A stretch of DNA of 64,000 bases from Actinomadura xylanilytica (GTDB lineage Bacteria; Actinomycetota; Actinomycetes; Streptosporangiales; Streptosporangiaceae). A program made the position numbers and the translations under genes. The notes beneath the pieces are model-generated. The model ran no database searches, had not been told where the DNA came from, and saw nothing but the letters and a program-made list of their open reading frames with translations. The stretch lies in NCBI RefSeq assembly GCF_030283145.1, contig NZ_JASNWE010000003.1, forward strand, positions 1,116,001 to 1,180,000. Direction: 5' to 3'. This document shows positions 61,513-64,000 of the stretch, one piece after another (the stretch's first letter is position 1; every line of letters starts with the position of its first letter).

Positions 61513-61866
61513 GTGAAGTCACCCTTTCGCCGTCGCAAGCGCGCCAAGGGCCGCGCGCCGGCCAAGCGCAAGCCCGTCGAGCCGGAGATCGTCGACTGGC
61601 CGCAGACGGGCACCGGCCGCACGTCCCTGATGGGCGCCATCCGCGGGGACGGCGAGACCGGCGCCGGGTTCGGCGGCGGCATGTTCGAGGATCTCGCCTC
61701 CGCGTTCGAGGGCTCCAAGAAGATCAAGCAGGAGGAGCAGCAGCGCGAGAAGCTGATGCGCCACGACGACCATCAGGTGGCGGGCGGCGGCGCCGCCGAC
61801 CTCGACTCGGGCAAGATCCGGATCCGGCGGACCGGGCCGGTGGATCCGGCGCCCGGGACGGACTGA
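61513..61866 (+). CDS. Conserved hypothetical basic protein (DUF6191-like ending)
   Basis: The 117-residue protein has a very basic head (KSPFRRRKRAKGRAPAKRK), a glycine-rich middle, then FEDLASAFEGSKKIKQEEQQ, LMRHDD and VDLDSG-like ADLDSGKIRIRR. The C-terminal half resembles DUF6191-type proteins as I recall them. It starts at a GTG within a GTGTGTG run, so the exact start may shift by two codons. No function is known. Confidence 0.68.
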   Translation: MKSPFRRRKRAKGRAPAKRKPVEPEIVDWPQTGTGRTSLMGAIRGDGETGAGFGGGMFEDLASAFEGSKKIKQEEQQREKLMRHDDHQVAGGGAADLDSGKIRIRRTGPVDPAPGTD

Positions 61867-61886
61867 CGGATAGTGTCCGAAATGTG

Positions 61887-61902
61887 TCGAACATAGATTC
61901 GA
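61887..61902. promoter_or_regulatory. LexA-like SOS box
   Basis: TCGAACATAGATTCGA differs at two central bases from the Gram-positive/actinobacterial LexA consensus core CGAACATATGTTCG, extended by symmetric T/A. A second half-site TCGAACAT begins at 61899. It lies 23 bases upstream of the next start codon, overlapping the expected -35 region. Confidence 0.6.
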
Positions 61903-61912
61903 ACATCCGGGT

Positions 61913-61918
61913 TATCCT
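61913..61918 (+). promoter_or_regulatory. -10 element for a leaderless transcript
   Basis: TATCCT lies six bases before a GTG that has no Shine-Dalgarno, so the transcript probably starts at the first codon. Confidence 0.45.
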
Positions 61919-61924
61919 GAACGG

Positions 61925-62323
61925 GTGAGCACGCACGTACCGCCCGGCTGGCCGGCGCAGGTGCACCCGCCGGGCACCGAGCGCTTCGAGGACACCGCGA
62001 TGGCCTGGCTGCTCGAGCTCGTCCCGCCCGAGTACCGGCGCTACGGGGTCCTGCGCCGCTACCCGATCGTCCTCGCCCGGATGGCCCAGCACCATGTCGA
62101 CGCCTCGGTCGAGGCCGCCCGCGAGGGCTTCCGCACGGCCCGCGTCGACCTCTCCGGCGCCGTCCCGCCGCACGGCGTCGAGGCCGTGATGGAGGCGTAC
62201 CGGCGCGAGGGCGGGCGGCTGGTCGCCCTCGTCCAGGCCGTCGAGCTGGTCGAGGCGGCCCTCTCCGGTCCCGGCTCCGGCGGCGACCCGGGCCGGCGCC
62301 GGCCCTTCACCCCGCGTCTGTGA
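61925..62323 (+). CDS. Conserved helical protein behind a LexA-like box
   Basis: The 132-residue soluble, helical protein begins with a Pro-rich head (STHVPPGWPAQVHPPGTERF), then ATAMAWLLELVPPEYRRYGV-like helices (here DTAMAWLLELVPPEYRRYGV) and RRYPIVLARMAQHHVDASVE. I recall homologues in many actinomycetes without assigned function. The LexA-like box and leaderless promoter suggest DNA-damage control. Its last 17 bases overlap the convergent galactokinase-like gene. Confidence 0.75.
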   Translation: MSTHVPPGWPAQVHPPGTERFEDTAMAWLLELVPPEYRRYGVLRRYPIVLARMAQHHVDASVEAAREGFRTARVDLSGAVPPHGVEAVMEAYRREGGRLVALVQAVELVEAALSGPGSGGDPGRRRPFTPRL

Positions 62324-63296
62324 CACCGCGCCGGACCGCGCCGGGGACGGGGGTCGCGGTGAGGAAGCGGGGCGGGCGCCGCACGGCACCCGCCAGCCGC
62401 GCGCCGACCTGGGCCCGCACCTGGGGGACGTTCGCCATCGGAACGAGCGCCACCACGCACGTCCCGATCGTCCGCCCGCCCAGGGCGCCCGCGTCACGGG
62501 CGGCGTCCAGGGCCAGGTCGAGGGCGGGGGCGCCGCGGACATGAGCCTGCGTGAGCAGCGGCCCCAGGTCGGCGATCCGCCCGGCACGCAGCGCCTGTGC
62601 CGCCCGCTCGGCGGACGTGTCGTCCACCGGCGCCCGGGACACCGTCCGAGACGGGGCCGCCGGGGCGCCCGGGTCGATGATCAGGAGGCGGAGGCCGGAC
62701 GCCGCCAGGTCGCAGGGGACGCGCTCGGCGCCGCCGCCGGGGGCCACCAGCAGCGCCTCGGCCTCGCGTGCGTGGAGGGCCGTCGTGTACGCCGCGTCCT
62801 GCGGCTCCCCTCCCCCGGACGGGCCGTGCAGATCGTCCAGGCCGAGGGCCACGGCGCAGCGGGCCTCGACGCCGGTGAACAGCCCCATCTCGGCGGGCAG
62901 CTCGCGGTTGACCACCATCCGCGCGGGAGGCGGCACCGGCCGGGCGCGGAAGGCGGCCAGAGGCTCCGCCGCCCAGCCCGGCGCCCCGGCGTTCCGCAGG
63001 TCGCCGGGCGCGGCGGTGAAGCGGTCGGCGTGGTGGTTCATCGAGTAGAGGTCGATCACGGCGCCGGTGTCGTCGCTGTCACCGAAGGCGACGATGACTC
63101 CCCAGGTCACCGCCATGGTGAGGGCGGGCGCGAGGTCCGATACGGGCGTGCCGGGCGGGGCGCCGCCGAGCAGGGTCAGGACGCCCGGGGTGCGGCGGAT
63201 CCCGGCGGGCGGACGGCCGAAGGCGCGCTCGAAGACGTGCGCGGTGATCCGCGCGTCCGGCTCGGCCGCCCTCCCGGCGGCCGGCGGCCGGGTCAC
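62307..63296 (-). CDS. Degenerate galactokinase-like (GHMP superfamily) protein
   Basis: The 329-residue protein aligns along its length with GalK: FGRPPAGIRRTPGVLTLLGG replaces the substrate-binding GRVNLIGEHTDY block, ELPAEMGLFTGVEARCAVAL replaces the ATP loop GAGLSSSAA, and GGRTIGTCVVALVP replaces GGGFGGCVIAL. The end PRFLTATPVPGA is typical of GalK. The catalytic and ATP-binding residues therefore look lost, so it may be a pseudoenzyme or have a changed activity. It is coupled to the glycosyltransferase by GTGA. Confidence 0.75.
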   Translation of the reverse strand: MTRPPAAGRAAEPDARITAHVFERAFGRPPAGIRRTPGVLTLLGGAPPGTPVSDLAPALTMAVTWGVIVAFGDSDDTGAVIDLYSMNHHADRFTAAPGDLRNAGAPGWAAEPLAAFRARPVPPPARMVVNRELPAEMGLFTGVEARCAVALGLDDLHGPSGGGEPQDAAYTTALHAREAEALLVAPGGGAERVPCDLAASGLRLLIIDPGAPAAPSRTVSRAPVDDTSAERAAQALRAGRIADLGPLLTQAHVRGAPALDLALDAARDAGALGGRTIGTCVVALVPMANVPQVRAQVGARLAGAVRRPPRFLTATPVPGAVRRGVTDAG

Positions 63297-64000
63297 GTCA
63301 GCTTCTCCAGCCGGTCGGCCGCCTGCGCCGCTCCCCCCGCCTCGGTGAACGAGTCGCGCACCCGCCGGGCCGCGGCCCGGTAGGCGTCGTCGGTCAGCAC
63401 CGCGGCGAGCGCGTCGCGCAGTTCCGCCTCGCGGACGCGGCCGAACCTGATCGGGATGCCGGCGCCGGCCGCGGCGACCTGGCGGGCGATGACCGGCTGG
63501 TCGTCCCGGATCGCCGCGACGACCAGCGGCAGGCCCCGCGCGAGCGCCTCGCACACCGTGTTGTGGCCGCCGTGGGACACCACCGCGCTCATCCGCTCGA
63601 GCAGCTTGAGCTGCGGTACCCGGTCGCGGACCAGCACGTTGGACGGCGGGTCCGGGACGGCCCCGGGCGGCGCGACCAGCACCGCCTGCACGTCCATGTC
63701 GCGGACGGCATCCGCCGCGACCTGGAAGAACCGTCCGGCGGCGGCGCCGTTGAGGGTGCCCATCGAGACGAGGACGGCGGGCCTGCCGTCCAGCCACTCC
63801 CAGGGGAAGTCGTTCCCCGGCGGGCGGCCGAGCGCGGGCCCGACGAACGCGAAGTGGCCGGGGAAGACCGAGGTGTCGCCGACCAGCGCGGCGGTGGAGA
63901 ACACCAGCACCAGGTGGTCGGAGAAGCGCAGGTCGAGCAGGTCGTCGATGCCGTGGTCGAGCTGGAACTCGCCGATCCGCTCGCGGACCCACTCCTCGAC
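63293..64000 (-). CDS. MGT-type glycosyltransferase (partial, 5' end outside window)
   Basis: The C-terminal 235 codons of a GT-B glycosyltransferase of the macrolide/UGT family are present. They show the nucleotide-sugar part VLVSMGTLNG, VRDRVPQLKLLERMSAVVSH and HGGHNTVCEALARGLPLVVA. It transfers a sugar from a nucleotide donor to a natural-product-like acceptor. The N-terminal acceptor domain lies beyond position 64000. It is translationally coupled to the galactokinase-like gene, suggesting a sugar-related pair. Confidence 0.88.
   Translation of the reverse strand, partial: VEEWVRERIGEFQLDHGIDDLLDLRFSDHLVLVFSTAALVGDTSVFPGHFAFVGPALGRPPGNDFPWEWLDGRPAVLVSMGTLNGAAAGRFFQVAADAVRDMDVQAVLVAPPGAVPDPPSNVLVRDRVPQLKLLERMSAVVSHGGHNTVCEALARGLPLVVAAIRDDQPVIARQVAAAGAGIPIRFGRVREAELRDALAAVLTDDAYRAAARRVRDSFTEAGGAAQAADRLEKLT

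Overview
The window is high-GC DNA with dense short-gap coding, frequent GTG starts and many 1-4 base stop/start overlaps. It is chromosomal DNA of a filamentous or related actinobacterium. Actinobacterial hallmarks include SepH, DUF3710-dut, DUF4193, a WhiJ-type regulator with DUF397 partners, a SAV_915-type protein, a 25-residue bL37-like peptide, bifunctional RNase H/phosphatase, coproheme-type ferrochelatase and RNase P RNA. The mix of families suggests the Streptosporangiales/Thermomonosporaceae (Actinomadura-like); that placement is inference. I saw no tRNA, rRNA, insertion sequence, prophage or CRISPR array.

Layout. 1-3.5 kb: potassium-pump operon read leftwards (membrane protein, 27-aa peptide, kdpF, kdpA, kdpB running off the edge) with repeated GCCYTAACG motifs upstream. 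3.6-6.5 kb: a WhiJ/abaA-type regulatory locus (anti-sigma-like ATPase, HTH regulator, two DUF397 genes, the second without a start codon), two cysteine-rich DnaJ-zinc-finger-like small proteins and a regulator remnant. 6.7-13.5 kb: MurG paralogue, DinB-like protein, a small protein with an RHIM-like motif, HAD-like protein, MFS transporter, signal peptidase I and a frameshifted lysA-like decarboxylase. 13.5-16 kb: PIG-L deacetylase, bL37-like peptide, DUF3710 and dut.

16.1-19.2 kb holds the most interesting locus: a tightly coupled gene set encoding an unknown soluble protein, a MauE-like membrane protein, a MauD-like CxxC thioredoxin-fold protein, a Tat-exported protein with exactly 12 cysteines, and two further membrane proteins. 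It resembles the maturation part of a methylamine dehydrogenase cluster without MauB or MauG. Next come a P450 with a two-subunit acyl-CoA dehydrogenase (steroid or branched side-chain catabolism), valS and small conserved genes.

28-35 kb is a signalling block: two paralogous transmembrane Ser/Thr kinases, one with an extracellular solute-binding domain, then a two-component system. 35-45 kb carries inositol-phosphatase, ferrochelatase, a lytic transglycosylase with an extra domain, an MFS protein, a sugar-lactone oxidase and SepH. 45-57 kb carries a PH-domain pair, a DrrAB-type ABC exporter, ndh under a perfect Rex operator, a PEBP lipoprotein, a large repetitive membrane-anchored protein and a leaderless SulP-carbonic anhydrase fusion. 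57-64 kb carries rnpB, a four-gene set around Nif3 and RNase H, a small gene behind a LexA-like box, a degenerate galactokinase-like protein and a truncated glycosyltransferase.
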